A stretch of DNA of 64,000 nt from Mycolicibacterium duvalii (lineage in GTDB: Bacteria; Actinomycetota; Actinomycetes; Mycobacteriales; Mycobacteriaceae). Location: positions 5,084,001-5,148,000 of the forward strand of contig NZ_AP022563.1 in the NCBI RefSeq assembly GCF_010726645.1. Reading direction: 5' to 3'. Below are positions 16,182-25,198 of this stretch, piece by piece. Under the pieces are notes generated by a model. It saw nothing but the letters and a program-made list of their open reading frames with translations. It searched no databases and had not been told where the DNA came from. Position 1 is the first letter of the stretch; each line of letters opens with the position of its first letter. The position numbers and the translations under genes are program-made.

Positions 16182-18305
16182 GTGTCGGTATCTTCCTCGG
16201 CGAGCATCACCGACGAACAGGCCGCGGCGCGTGAACTGGTCCGGAGCTGGGCAAGCGGTTCGGGCGGCATCGAGGCGGCCCGCGAGGTCGAGCAGGGCAG
16301 CCCCGATGCGTGGCGCAGTTCATACCGCGGTCTGGCCGAACTCGGGATTTTCGGTGTCGCGCTCCCGGAGCAACTCGGCGGTGCCGACGGCTCGATCGGC
16401 GACCTGTGCGCCATGGTCGACGAAGCGGCCGCGGCACTGGCGCCGGGGCCGGTGGCCACGACGGCGCTGGCCACCCTGGTGCTGGGCGACGCCGACCCTG
16501 AGCTCGTCGGGGCGCTGGTTGCCGGTGAGCGCACCGCCGGGATGACGTTGACAGCTGAGCTCGACTGCGTCGACGGCCGGGTGTCGGGAACCGCGCCGTA
16601 CGTACTCGGCGCGGACGCGACCGCCGTGCTGCTGATGCCCGCCGGCGACCGCTGGGTGCTGGTCGACGCGAATGCCGACGGGGTGACCGTCGAAGCACTG
16701 ACGGCGACCGACTTCTCCCGGCCGCTGGCAAAGGTGACCTTCGACGGCGCCGCCGCCGCGGTGATCGACGTGTCTGCTCAGCGCATCGTCGACCTGGCGG
16801 TGACGCTGATGGCCGCCGAGGCGGCCGGCCTGGCGCGCCGGCTGTTGCAGACCGCCACCGACTACGCGAAGGTGCGCGAACAGTTCGGCAAGCCGATCGG
16901 TAGCTTCCAAGCCATCAAGCACATGTGCGCGGAGATGCTGCTGCGCTCCGAACAGGCCTCGGTCGCCGCTGCCGACGCGGCCACCGCCGCCGCGGGCGAC
17001 GATGCCGACCAGCTGTCCATCGCCGCCGCGCTGGCCGCTTCCGTGGGCATCGAGGCCGCGAAGGCCAACGCCAAGGACTGCATTCAGGTGCTCGGTGGAA
17101 TCGGCATCACTTGGGAACACGACGCGCACCTGTACCTGCGGCGTGCCTACGGCATCGCGCAGTTCCTCGGCGGTCGGTCCCGGTGGCTGCGCCGGGTGGT
17201 GCAGTTGACCCAGCAGGGTGTGCGCCGCGAGTTGCACATCGACCTCGATTCGGTGGCCGACCTGCGGCCCGAGATCGCGGCGGCGGTGGCCGAGGTGGTG
17301 GCCGCGCCGCAGGACCAGCGGCAGGTCGCGCTGGCCGAGACGGGTCTGCTGGCACCGCACTGGCCGCGCCCATACGGCCGGGCGGCCGGGCCGGCCGAGC
17401 AACTGCTGATCGACCAGGAACTGGCCGCTGCCGACGTGACCCGGCCCGATCTGGTCATCGGCTGGTGGGCGGTGCCGACGATTCTCGAGCACGGCAGCGC
17501 TGAGCAGGTCGAGAAGTTCGTGCCGGCGACCCTGCGCGGCGAGCTGAGATGGTGCCAGCTGTTCAGCGAACCGGGCGCCGGCTCGGATCTCGCGGCATTG
17601 CGCACCAAGGCCGTTCGTGTGGATGGGGGCTTCAAGCTCACCGGCCAGAAGGTGTGGACCTCAGCCGCACAGCAGGCGCACTGGGGCGTGTGCCTGGCCA
17701 GGACGGACCCAAGCGCTCCAAAACATAAGGGCATCACGTATTTCCTGATCGACATGCGGTCACCGGGCATCGTGATCCGGCCGCTGCGCGAGATCACCGG
17801 CGACGAACTGTTCAACGAGGTGTTCTTCGACGACGTCTTCGTGCCGGACGAGATGGTGGTCGGCCAGGTCAATGACGGGTGGCGGCTGGCGCGCACCACG
17901 CTGGCCAACGAGCGCGTCGCGATGGCCAACGGCACCGCGCTGGGCAACCCGATGGAGGAGCTTCTGCATGTGGTCGCCGACGCGGGAATCGATGCGGCGC
18001 AACAGGATCGCCTCGGCACGCTGATCGGGCTGGCGCAGGTGGGCTCGCTGCTGGATCAGCGCATCGCGCAGCTGGCCGTCGAGGGGCAGGATCCGGGAGC
18101 GCAAGCCAGCGCCCGCAAGCTGATCGGCGTGCGGTACCGCCAGGGTCTGGCCGAGTTCCGGATGGACCTGTCCGACGGGGCCGGTGTGGTGGTCAACCAA
18201 CAGGTGCACGACTTCCTCAACACCCGCTGCCTGACGATCGCCGGCGGCACCGAGCAGATTCTGCTCACCATGGCGGGGGAGCGGTTGCTGGGCCTGCCGC
18301 GCTAG
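16182..18305 (+). CDS. fadE34: FadE34 (ChsE3) fused double acyl-CoA dehydrogenase
   Basis: 707 aa, about twice the usual acyl-CoA dehydrogenase length, made of two homologous halves. The first (to about residue 340) contains REQFGKPIGSFQAIKHM and GGIGITWEHDAHLYLRRA. The second carries FSEPGAGSDLAALRTKAVR, QKVWTSAAQQAHWGV and the terminal GGTEQILLTMAGERLLGLPR. FAD-dependent oxidation of steroid side-chain acyl-CoA (reported for the C5 chain in M. tuberculosis). Start GTG at 16182 is preceded by a TAGGAG site. Directly under the KstR box. Confidence 0.95.
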   Translation: MSVSSSASITDEQAAARELVRSWASGSGGIEAAREVEQGSPDAWRSSYRGLAELGIFGVALPEQLGGADGSIGDLCAMVDEAAAALAPGPVATTALATLVLGDADPELVGALVAGERTAGMTLTAELDCVDGRVSGTAPYVLGADATAVLLMPAGDRWVLVDANADGVTVEALTATDFSRPLAKVTFDGAAAAVIDVSAQRIVDLAVTLMAAEAAGLARRLLQTATDYAKVREQFGKPIGSFQAIKHMCAEMLLRSEQASVAAADAATAAAGDDADQLSIAAALAASVGIEAAKANAKDCIQVLGGIGITWEHDAHLYLRRAYGIAQFLGGRSRWLRRVVQLTQQGVRRELHIDLDSVADLRPEIAAAVAEVVAAPQDQRQVALAETGLLAPHWPRPYGRAAGPAEQLLIDQELAAADVTRPDLVIGWWAVPTILEHGSAEQVEKFVPATLRGELRWCQLFSEPGAGSDLAALRTKAVRVDGGFKLTGQKVWTSAAQQAHWGVCLARTDPSAPKHKGITYFLIDMRSPGIVIRPLREITGDELFNEVFFDDVFVPDEMVVGQVNDGWRLARTTLANERVAMANGTALGNPMEELLHVVADAGIDAAQQDRLGTLIGLAQVGSLLDQRIAQLAVEGQDPGAQASARKLIGVRYRQGLAEFRMDLSDGAGVVVNQQVHDFLNTRCLTIAGGTEQILLTMAGERLLGLPR

Positions 18306-18887
18306 CTAGAAGCGTGTCTGCGCGCAGGCGGTCGGGGTGGTCAGGTTCACCCCGCCGTAGACCACCTGGATCTGCGAGCAGGCCAGGAAGTCGGCCTCGG
18401 TGGCGGGGAGGCCGGTGGCCCACACGGTCGGCATCGAGTCGCCGTCGACCCGGAACCGTTCCAGTGGTCCGCCGCCGAAGTACGTCACCGAGATCTCGAC
18501 GTTGTTGAGTGCCTTGTACATCTTCGACAGCACGTTGTTGTGGTTGGCGCCCTTGAGTTCTCGCGGTACCCCGGCCGGGGCGCTGTACCAGGCCTCCTGC
18601 CATACGCTGCGCTCGTCGCTACGCAGTGTGATGGTCTGGCGCGCCCAGGTGTCCTGCGGGAATCCGATCGGTCCGGTCGGCGTCAGCAGGTTCGCTGCGG
18701 TGTCGAAGTAGCACTTGTTCTCGGCCGGCACACAGTTGGCGTTGACGTGCATCTCGATCGAGGTCGCGCCGTCGACCGGGATCGAGGTGACCGCCGAATT
18801 GGACGCCGCCCCGGCCGATGCGGGCTGGGCCAGCGCCATCGTCAACAGGGCGGCGGCACCTGCCGCTGCGAGCCGCTTCATCGTCAA
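18306..18887 (-). CDS. Secreted conserved protein (Rv3572-like), function unknown
   Basis: About 191-193 aa with a classical signal peptide (MKRLAAAGAAALLTMALAQP, cleavage near ASA). The mature part has no domain I recognise; it contains two Cys near VNANCVPAENKCYFD and two more near the C-terminus (LACSQI, TACAQ), compatible with disulfides. The ATG is at 18881, but a TTG at 18887 is better spaced from the AAGGA site. It lies head-on to fadE34, with adjacent stops, and is 15 bp downstream of kshB in the same direction, so it may be co-transcribed with it. Conserved in the mycobacterial cluster. Confidence 0.8.
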   Translation of the reverse strand: MTMKRLAAAGAAALLTMALAQPASAGAASNSAVTSIPVDGATSIEMHVNANCVPAENKCYFDTAANLLTPTGPIGFPQDTWARQTITLRSDERSVWQEAWYSAPAGVPRELKGANHNNVLSKMYKALNNVEISVTYFGGGPLERFRVDGDSMPTVWATGLPATEADFLACSQIQVVYGGVNLTTPTACAQTRF

Positions 18888-18902
18888 GAAGGTAGTCCTT
18901 CG

Positions 18903-19994
18903 CTACTCGTCGTAGGTGACTTCGACCGAATCGGAGCACGGGTGCGCCTGGCAGGCCAAGATCAGTCCCTCGTCGAGGTCCTGCTGTTCGAGCACGTCGT
19001 TGATCTCCATCTCGACCTCGCCGGACTTCTTCACCACCGCGCAGGCGCCGCAGTGGCCTTCCCGGCAGGAGAACGGTGCGTCGAGACCCTTGTCGAGCAA
19101 CACGTCGAGCAGCTTGGCGCGCCGCGGCCAGGTCACTTCGTGGGTCTGGCCGTCGAGGGTGACGACGGCGGTGGCGGGACCTTCGTCGCTGTCGTCCTGC
19201 TCCACCTTGACCGCGGCGAACGGGTCGGACTCCAGCGACTTGAACACCTCGATGTGAATGCGCTCGGGTGCTGTTCCCGATGAGGTGAGCGCTTCCTCGG
19301 CAGCGGCCATGAACGGTCCGGGCCCGCAGATGAACGCCTCGCGCGCCGTGTACGGCGCGACCAGTTCGCTCAGCCCGGACACCGTCGGCAGCCCCTGCAC
19401 CGATTCCAGCCAGTGCACGGCGGTCAGCCGGTCGGGATACTTGGCCGCCAGTTCGCGCAGCGCGGCGGCGAAGATCACCGAGTTCTCGTCGCGGTTGGCG
19501 TAGATCAGCGTGATCTTGCCCGTGCCCTCGCTCAGCGCCGACTTCAGGATCGCCATCATCGGGGTGATTCCGCTGCCGGCCGACAGCAGCAGGAAATCGG
19601 AGTCGAGATTCTTCGGGACGAAGGTGCCCGACGGCGCCAGCACATGCAGGCGCATGCCGGCGTGGGCGTTGTCGCACAGCCAGTTCGACGCGTAGCCGTC
19701 GGCGGTGCGCTTGACGGTCACGGTCAACGGGTCGCCGGTGAACGGGGAGCTGCACAGCGAGTAGCAGCGCGCGACCGAACCCGTCCGGTCGCTGGGGACA
19801 CGCAGGGTCAGGAACTGCCCGGGCGAGTAGCGCAGTTTCTCGTCCGGGACCGGCGCGTCGGCCGGCGCCTTGAACACCAGAGAACGCGCGTCGGGCGTCT
19901 CATCGACGATCTGGGCGATCTCCAGCTCCAGAACGTGACTGCCCAATGGCTCGTCGGCGGCTACGTCCGTCACAAGATGGGCCCTTTCCTCCAC
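18903..19994 (-). CDS. kshB: 3-ketosteroid 9-alpha-hydroxylase reductase KshB
   Basis: 363-aa ferredoxin-NADP reductase-type electron carrier. Residues 1-230 form the FAD/NAD(P) module (RCYSLCSSP for FAD, LSAGSGITPMMAILK for nucleotide). The C-terminal plant-type ferredoxin binds [2Fe-2S] through FSCREGHCGACAV and ILACQ. It passes electrons to the KshA oxygenase, which opens ring B with KstD. KshA itself is not in this window. A KstR site lies 20 bp upstream of the start. Confidence 0.95.
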   Translation of the reverse strand: MEERAHLVTDVAADEPLGSHVLELEIAQIVDETPDARSLVFKAPADAPVPDEKLRYSPGQFLTLRVPSDRTGSVARCYSLCSSPFTGDPLTVTVKRTADGYASNWLCDNAHAGMRLHVLAPSGTFVPKNLDSDFLLLSAGSGITPMMAILKSALSEGTGKITLIYANRDENSVIFAAALRELAAKYPDRLTAVHWLESVQGLPTVSGLSELVAPYTAREAFICGPGPFMAAAEEALTSSGTAPERIHIEVFKSLESDPFAAVKVEQDDSDEGPATAVVTLDGQTHEVTWPRRAKLLDVLLDKGLDAPFSCREGHCGACAVVKKSGEVEMEINDVLEQQDLDEGLILACQAHPCSDSVEVTYDE

Positions 19995-20013
19995 GTCATC
20001 GGCCGGTCATAAC

Positions 20014-20027
20014 TAGAACAGGTTACA
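20014..20027. promoter_or_regulatory. KstR operator on the kshB side
   Basis: TAGAACAGGTTACA fits TnnAACnnGTTnnA exactly and lies just upstream of kshB in the divergent kshB-hsaA gap. Confidence 0.85.
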
Positions 20028-20081
20028 GAAATGCATGTCCGCAGGTCCAGCAGCCACAGGACAGCGCTACTCGACACAAAT

Positions 20082-20095
20082 CGTAACGTGTTCTA
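20082..20095. promoter_or_regulatory. KstR operator on the hsaA side
   Basis: CGTAACGTGTTCTA matches TnnAACnnGTTnnA except for the first base, 41 bp upstream of the hsaA start. The two sites suggest separate control of the two divergent transcripts. Confidence 0.75.
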
Positions 20096-20136
20096 ATCTC
20101 ATACAGGTTACTTCGCACGCCTCGGGAGGCACACCA

Positions 20137-21321
20137 GTGACGTCCATTCAACAGCGCGACGCGCAGACGGTTCTCGCCGGTATCGACGACCTGTTGCCGC
20201 GGATCGCCGAGCGCTCGCCGGCCGCCGAAGAGCTGCGCCGCCTGCCCGACGAGACCGTCGCCGAACTCGACGAGGTCGGTTTCTTCAAACTGCTCCAGCC
20301 CGAACAGTGGGGTGGGCTGCAGTGCGACCCCACGCTGTTCTACGAGGCCGTGCGGCGCATCGCCAGCGCATGCGGCTCCACCGGCTGGGTGTCGTCGATC
20401 ATCGGCGTGCACAACTGGCATCTGGCCCTCTTCGACCAGCAGGCCCAGGACGACGTCTGGGGTAACGACCCCACGGTGCGGGTCTCGAGCTCGTACGCGC
20501 CGATGGGCGCCGGACACGTCGTCGACGGCGGTTACCTGGTCAGCGGGGCCTGGCAGTGGTCGTCGGGATGTGACCACGCCACCTGGGCGTTCCTCGGCGG
20601 CCCGGTGATCAAGGACGGCAAGCCGGTGGACTTCGGCAGCTTCCTGATCCCGCGCACCGATTACACCATCGACGACGTGTGGAATGTGGTCGGCCTCAAG
20701 GCCACCGGAAGCAACACCGTGGTCGTCAAGGACGTGTTCGTGCCGCGGCACCGTTTCCTGTCGTACCGCGCGATGAACGACGGCACCGCGGGCGGCTACC
20801 AGAACAACACCGCGCCGGTCTACAAGATGCCCTGGGGCACCATGCATCCCACCACGATCAGTGCACCCATCATGGGCATGGCCTACGGCGCCTACGAGGC
20901 GCACGTCGAGCATCAGGGCAAGCGCGTGCGCGCGGCGTTCGCGGGCGAGAAGTCCAAGGACGACCCGTTCGCCAAGATCCGGATCGCCGAGGCGGCCAGC
21001 GACATCGACGCCGGGTGGCGTCAGCTCATCGGCAACGTCCGCGACGAGTACGAGCTGTTGCAGGCCGGCAAGGAGATTCCCTTTTCGCTGCGCGCCGCCG
21101 CCCGCCGCGACCAGGTCCGCGCCACCGCGCGCGCGATCGCCTCGATCGACCTGCTGTTCGAAGCCTCGGGCGCGACCGCGCTCGGACTGGACCAGCCGGT
21201 CCAGCGGTTCTGGCGCGACGCGCACGCGGGGCGCGTGCACGCCGCCAACGAGCCCGAGCGGGCGTACCTGATCTTCGGCAACGACGCGTTCGGACTGCCG
21301 CCGCAGGACACGATGGTATGA
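20137..21321 (+). CDS. hsaA: HsaA, flavin-dependent 3-HSA 4-hydroxylase (oxygenase component)
   Basis: 394 aa, identical in length to Rv3570c; the GTG at 20137 is preceded by GGAGG. Acyl-CoA-dehydrogenase-like flavin monooxygenase fold, with CGSTGWVSSIIGVHNWHLALF and WQWSSGCDHATW. Hydroxylates 3-HSA to the catechol 3,4-DHSA using FMNH2 from HsaB. First gene of hsaADCB; its stop overlaps the hsaD start (ATGA). Confidence 0.97.
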   Translation: MTSIQQRDAQTVLAGIDDLLPRIAERSPAAEELRRLPDETVAELDEVGFFKLLQPEQWGGLQCDPTLFYEAVRRIASACGSTGWVSSIIGVHNWHLALFDQQAQDDVWGNDPTVRVSSSYAPMGAGHVVDGGYLVSGAWQWSSGCDHATWAFLGGPVIKDGKPVDFGSFLIPRTDYTIDDVWNVVGLKATGSNTVVVKDVFVPRHRFLSYRAMNDGTAGGYQNNTAPVYKMPWGTMHPTTISAPIMGMAYGAYEAHVEHQGKRVRAAFAGEKSKDDPFAKIRIAEAASDIDAGWRQLIGNVRDEYELLQAGKEIPFSLRAAARRDQVRATARAIASIDLLFEASGATALGLDQPVQRFWRDAHAGRVHAANEPERAYLIFGNDAFGLPPQDTMV

Positions 21322-22205
21322 CGTCCTACATCCAGGAGACCGAGCAGCAGGCCGAGGTCACGTTCGAGTCGACGTCACGCTTTGCGCAGGTGCGTGACGA
21401 CATGCGGCTGCACTACCACGAGGCCGGCGTCGGCAACACGCAGACCGTGGTGCTGCTGCACGGCGGTGGCCCCGGCGCGTCGAGCTGGTCGAACTTCAGC
21501 CGCAATATCCCGGTGCTGGCCCAGCGTTTTCACGTGCTGGCTGTCGATCAGCCGGGCTACGGCCACTCCGACAAGCACACCGAGCACGAGCAGTACAACC
21601 GCTACAGCGCGACCGCACTGCTGAACCTGTTCGATCACCTCGGTATCGAACGTGCTGCGCTGGTGGGTAATTCGCTTGGTGGCGGCACCGCGGTGCGCTT
21701 CGCGCTGGACAACCCCAAGCGGGCCGGCCGGCTGGTCCTGATGGGCCCCGGCGGCCTGAGCGTCAACCTGTTCGCGCCCGACCCGACCGAGGGCGTGAAG
21801 ATGCTCGGCAGGTTCGCGGCCGAACCGACCCGGGAGAACATCGAGAAGTTCCTGCGCATCATGGTCTTCGATCAGAGCCTGATCACTGAAGAACTGGTCG
21901 AGGAGCGCTTCCGGATCGCCAGCACCCCGGAGTCGCTGGCCGCCACCAAAGCCATGGGGAAATCGTTCGCAGGTGCGGATTTCGAGCTGGGCATGATGTG
22001 GCGCGACGTGTACAAGCTGCGCCAGCGGGTACTGCTGATCTGGGGCCGCGAGGACCGCGTGAACCCGCTCGACGGGGCGCTGGTGGCGCTCAAGCAGATT
22101 CCGCGGGTGCAACTGCACGTGTTTGGACAGTGCGGGCACTGGGCGCAGCTGGAGAAGTTCGACGAGTTCAACAAGCTGACCACAGACTTCCTTCTGGAGG
22201 CATAG
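21318..22205 (+). CDS. hsaD: HsaD, 4,9-DSHA hydrolase (meta-cleavage product hydrolase)
   Basis: 295-aa alpha/beta hydrolase. Oxyanion region LLHGGGPGASSW, nucleophile Ser in GNSLGGG, acid in IWGREDRVNP and His in FGQCGHW. Hydrolyses the ring-cleaved product 4,9-DSHA to DOHNAA (HIP precursor) and a dienoate. ATG at 21318 overlaps the hsaA stop. Confidence 0.97.
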   Translation: MTSYIQETEQQAEVTFESTSRFAQVRDDMRLHYHEAGVGNTQTVVLLHGGGPGASSWSNFSRNIPVLAQRFHVLAVDQPGYGHSDKHTEHEQYNRYSATALLNLFDHLGIERAALVGNSLGGGTAVRFALDNPKRAGRLVLMGPGGLSVNLFAPDPTEGVKMLGRFAAEPTRENIEKFLRIMVFDQSLITEELVEERFRIASTPESLAATKAMGKSFAGADFELGMMWRDVYKLRQRVLLIWGREDRVNPLDGALVALKQIPRVQLHVFGQCGHWAQLEKFDEFNKLTTDFLLEA

Positions 22206-22207
22206 TC

Positions 22208-23110
22208 ATGACCATCCGATCACTGGGATATCTGCGGATCGAGGCCACCGACGTCGCGGCGTGGCGCGAGTACGGGCTCAAGGTGCTCGGCATGGTGGAA
22301 GGCAAAGGCGGCACTGACGGCGCGCTGTATCTGCGGATGGACGAGTTCCCGGCGCGGCTGGTGATCGTGCCCGGGGACAGCGACCGGCTGATCAGCTCGG
22401 GGTGGGAGACCGCCAACGCCGCGGCGCTGCAGGAGATCCGCAACAGCCTCGATGTGCACGGCACGCCGTACAAGGAGGCCACCGGCGCCGAGCTGGCTGA
22501 GCGCCGCGTCGACGAGATGATCGTCTTCGACGACCCGTCGGGCAATACCCTGGAGGTCTTCCACGGCGTCGCACTCGAGCACCGCCGCGTGGTCAGCCCG
22601 TACGGCCACAAGTTCGTCACCGAGGAGCAGGGACTGGGGCACGTGGTGCTGACCACCCGCGACGACACCGAGACCCTGCACTTCTACCGCGACGTGCTGG
22701 GATTCAGCCTGCGCGATTCGATGCGGCTGCCCCCGCAACTGGTCGGCCGACCCGCCGACGGAGCCCCGGCGTGGCTGCGCTTCCTCGGCGTCAACCCGCG
22801 CCACCACAGCCTCGCGTTCATGCCGGGCGAAACCCCGAGCGGGATCGTGCACCTGATGGTGGAGGTGGAGAACTCCGACGACGTGGGTCTGTGCCTGGAC
22901 CGCGCACTGCGCCGCAACGTCAAGATGGCGGCCACGCTGGGCCGGCACGTCAACGACAAGATGCTGTCGTTCTACATGAAGACGCCCGGCGGCTTCGACA
23001 TCGAATTCGGTTGCGAGGGACTCGAAGTCGACGACGACAACTGGGTGGCGCGAGAGAGCACCGCGGTGTCGCTGTGGGGGCACGATTTCAGCGTGGGATT
23101 CAAGAGCTAG
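22208..23110 (+). CDS. hsaC: HsaC, iron-dependent extradiol dioxygenase
   Basis: 300 aa, two-domain type I extradiol dioxygenase. Iron ligands fit His in GLGHVVLTT, His in RHHSLAFMPG and Glu in GGFDIEFGCEG. Cleaves the catechol ring of 3,4-DHSA with O2. Two bases separate it from the hsaD stop; a CTGGAGG site lies before the ATG. Confidence 0.97.
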   Translation: MTIRSLGYLRIEATDVAAWREYGLKVLGMVEGKGGTDGALYLRMDEFPARLVIVPGDSDRLISSGWETANAAALQEIRNSLDVHGTPYKEATGAELAERRVDEMIVFDDPSGNTLEVFHGVALEHRRVVSPYGHKFVTEEQGLGHVVLTTRDDTETLHFYRDVLGFSLRDSMRLPPQLVGRPADGAPAWLRFLGVNPRHHSLAFMPGETPSGIVHLMVEVENSDDVGLCLDRALRRNVKMAATLGRHVNDKMLSFYMKTPGGFDIEFGCEGLEVDDDNWVARESTAVSLWGHDFSVGFKS

Positions 23111-23115
23111 CCATC

Positions 23116-23679
23116 GTGGGCAGCCCGATCGATCCGCGCACCTTCCGCAATGTGCTCGGCCAGTTCTGTACCGGCATCACGGTGATCACCACCGTTCATG
23201 AGGACGCCCCGGTGGGTTTCGCCTGCCAGTCGTTCGCTGCGCTGTCGCTGGATCCGCCGCTGGTGCTGTTCTGCCCGACCAAGCAGTCGCGGTCCTGGCA
23301 GGCCATCGAGGCCAGCGGCCGGTTCTGCGTCAACATCCTGCACGAGAACCAGCAGCACGTCTCGGCGCGCTTCGGTTCCCGCGAGCCCGACAAGTTCGCC
23401 GGCATCGACTGGAAGCCGTCCGAACTGGGTTCCCCGGTGATCGAGGGCAACCTGGCCCACCTCGACTGCACCGTGGACTCGGTGCACGACGGCGGAGATC
23501 ACTTCGTGGTGTTCGGCGCGGTGCACTCGCTGTCGGAGGTGCCCGACACCAAGCCCCGGCCGCTGTTGTTCTACCAGGGGCAGTACACCGGCATCGAGCC
23601 CGAGAAGAACACCCCGGCGGATTGGCGCAACGACCTGGAGGCCTTTCTCACCGTCGCCAGCGAAGACACCTGGCTCTAG
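23116..23679 (+). CDS. hsaB: HsaB, flavin reductase component of 3-HSA hydroxylase
   Basis: 187-aa NAD(P)H:flavin reductase of the HpaC/flavin-reductase-like family. VLGQFCTGITVITTVHEDAP, FACQSFAALSLDPPLVLFCP and DHFVVFGAVHSLSE are typical. Supplies reduced flavin to HsaA. Start GTG at 23116 gives MGSPIDPRTFR, aligned to Rv3567c. The arylamine N-acetyltransferase gene (nat) that follows in M. tuberculosis is missing here. Confidence 0.95.
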   Translation: MGSPIDPRTFRNVLGQFCTGITVITTVHEDAPVGFACQSFAALSLDPPLVLFCPTKQSRSWQAIEASGRFCVNILHENQQHVSARFGSREPDKFAGIDWKPSELGSPVIEGNLAHLDCTVDSVHDGGDHFVVFGAVHSLSEVPDTKPRPLLFYQGQYTGIEPEKNTPADWRNDLEAFLTVASEDTWL

Positions 23680-23688
23680 TCTGGCGCT

Positions 23689-25137
23689 GTGACGACCCGC
23701 GAGCAGAGCCCCGCGCGTACCTTCTTCGGACACCCGATCGGGTTGACCAACCTGTTCGGTGTCGAACTCTGGGAACGGTTCTCGTTCTACGGGATGCTCA
23801 CCATCCTGGGCTACTACCTGTACTACACCGCCACCGACGGCGGTCTGGGGCTGTCCCAGGCCACCGCCACCGGCATCGTCGGGGCCTACGGCGGTCTGGT
23901 CTATCTGTCCACGGTGCTGGGTGCGTGGATCGCCGATCGGCTGCTCGGAATGGAACGGACGGTGTTCTACGGCGGGGTGGTCGTCATGATCGGCCACATC
24001 GCGCTCGCGGTACTCCCCGGACTGACCGGCGTCGGGATCGGGCTGGTCTTCGTCGCCCTCGGGTCGGGCGCACTCAAGGCGAATGCCTCATCGCTGCTCG
24101 GCACGCTCTATGCCAAGGGTGACGCGCGTGCGGACGGCGGGTTCACCCTGTTCTATCTCGGCATCAACCTCGGTGCGTTCGCCGGGCCGTTGCTCACCGG
24201 TCTGTTGCAGACCCGGGTCGGTTTCCACTACGGCTTCGGTGCCGCTGCGGTCGGCATGGCCCTCGGGCTGATCCAGTACGTGGTGTTCCGGCGCAACCTC
24301 GGCACCCATGGGCGCGAGGTGCCCAACCCGTTGCCGCGCAGCGCGCTCGGCAGGGCCGCCGGGGTGGCCGGTGCCGCGGTGGTCGTCGTCGCGGCCGCGA
24401 TCGGCCTGCGGTGGGTGACCCTGGAGAATCTGTCGCAGATCACCACCGCGGTGATCGTCGCCGCGTCGGTGGCCTACTTCGTCGTGATGTTGCGCTCGGG
24501 CACGGTCACCGCTGCAGAGCGAGAGCGAGTGCGCGCCTTCATCCCGCTGTTCATCGCCAACGCGGTCTTCTGGTCGTTGTTCCAGCAGATCTTCACCGTG
24601 CTCGCGATCTACTCCGACGAGCGGATGAACTGGTCGATCTTCGGGTGGGTGGCGCCGTCGAACTGGATCGGCTCGATCGAACCCATCTGGATCATCGCGC
24701 TGTCGCCGCTCTTCGCGGCGATGTGGACCCGGCTGGGCAGCCGGGCGCCCACCACGCCGCGCAAGTTCTCCTACGGCGTCATCGGGATGGGGCTGGCCTT
24801 CCTCTGTTTCGTCCCGCTGGCGGGCGTCGACGCGGTACCGGCGTTGCTCGTGCTGGTGATCCTCGGTGTGTTCGCGGTCTCGGAGCTGCTGCTGTCGCCG
24901 ATCGGGCTGTCGGTGACCACCAAGCTGGCCCCGGAGGCGTTCCGCGCCCAGATGATGGCGCTGTACTTCTTCTCGGTCGGTCTCGGGACCGCGATGTCGG
25001 GCGTGTTGGCCGGCGCCTACGACCCAACTCGCGAGATCGCGTACTTCGGCACTCTCGGTGGGGTGACGGTGGCCACCGGTCTCGTCGTTCTGCTCATCGC
25101 CCCGTGGATCAGTCGCCGGATGGAAGGCGTGCACTGA
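23689..25137 (+). CDS. POT/PTR-family proton-coupled oligopeptide transporter
   Basis: 482-aa membrane protein with about 12-14 helices. The POT motif ExxERF appears as ELWERFSFYG in helix 1, and GAYGGLVYLSTVLGAWIADRLLG is the family loop after helix 2. Proton-driven uptake of di/tripeptides at the cytoplasmic membrane. GTG start 10 bp after hsaB, so it may be read through from the hsa operon. It is not part of the M. tuberculosis cluster. Which peptide or drug it carries cannot be told. Confidence 0.87.
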   Translation: MTTREQSPARTFFGHPIGLTNLFGVELWERFSFYGMLTILGYYLYYTATDGGLGLSQATATGIVGAYGGLVYLSTVLGAWIADRLLGMERTVFYGGVVVMIGHIALAVLPGLTGVGIGLVFVALGSGALKANASSLLGTLYAKGDARADGGFTLFYLGINLGAFAGPLLTGLLQTRVGFHYGFGAAAVGMALGLIQYVVFRRNLGTHGREVPNPLPRSALGRAAGVAGAAVVVVAAAIGLRWVTLENLSQITTAVIVAASVAYFVVMLRSGTVTAAERERVRAFIPLFIANAVFWSLFQQIFTVLAIYSDERMNWSIFGWVAPSNWIGSIEPIWIIALSPLFAAMWTRLGSRAPTTPRKFSYGVIGMGLAFLCFVPLAGVDAVPALLVLVILGVFAVSELLLSPIGLSVTTKLAPEAFRAQMMALYFFSVGLGTAMSGVLAGAYDPTREIAYFGTLGGVTVATGLVVLLIAPWISRRMEGVH

Positions 25138-25145
25138 CCTGCACT

Positions 25146-25163
25146 AATCACATCGATGTGATT
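25146..25163. promoter_or_regulatory. Perfect 18-bp palindrome between convergent genes
   Basis: AATCACATCGATGTGATT is a perfect inverted repeat lying 8 bp after the peptide transporter stop and upstream of the convergent LysR end. Low GC for a rho-independent stem and no T-run, so it looks more like a protein-binding site than a terminator. The binding protein is unknown. Confidence 0.4.
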
Positions 25164-25198
25164 CATCCACACTGTGGACAAGCGCTGGGGACAACTGC

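Noticed and set aside
20098..20111. Third KstR-like site upstream of hsaA (TCATACAGGTTACT)
   Set aside because: Two mismatches to TnnAACnnGTTnnA at conserved positions; not strong enough to list.
20035..20136. N-terminal extension of HsaA from 20035
   Set aside because: It would run through the KstR site at 20082; the GTG at 20137 has a GGAGG site and gives the family length of 394 aa.
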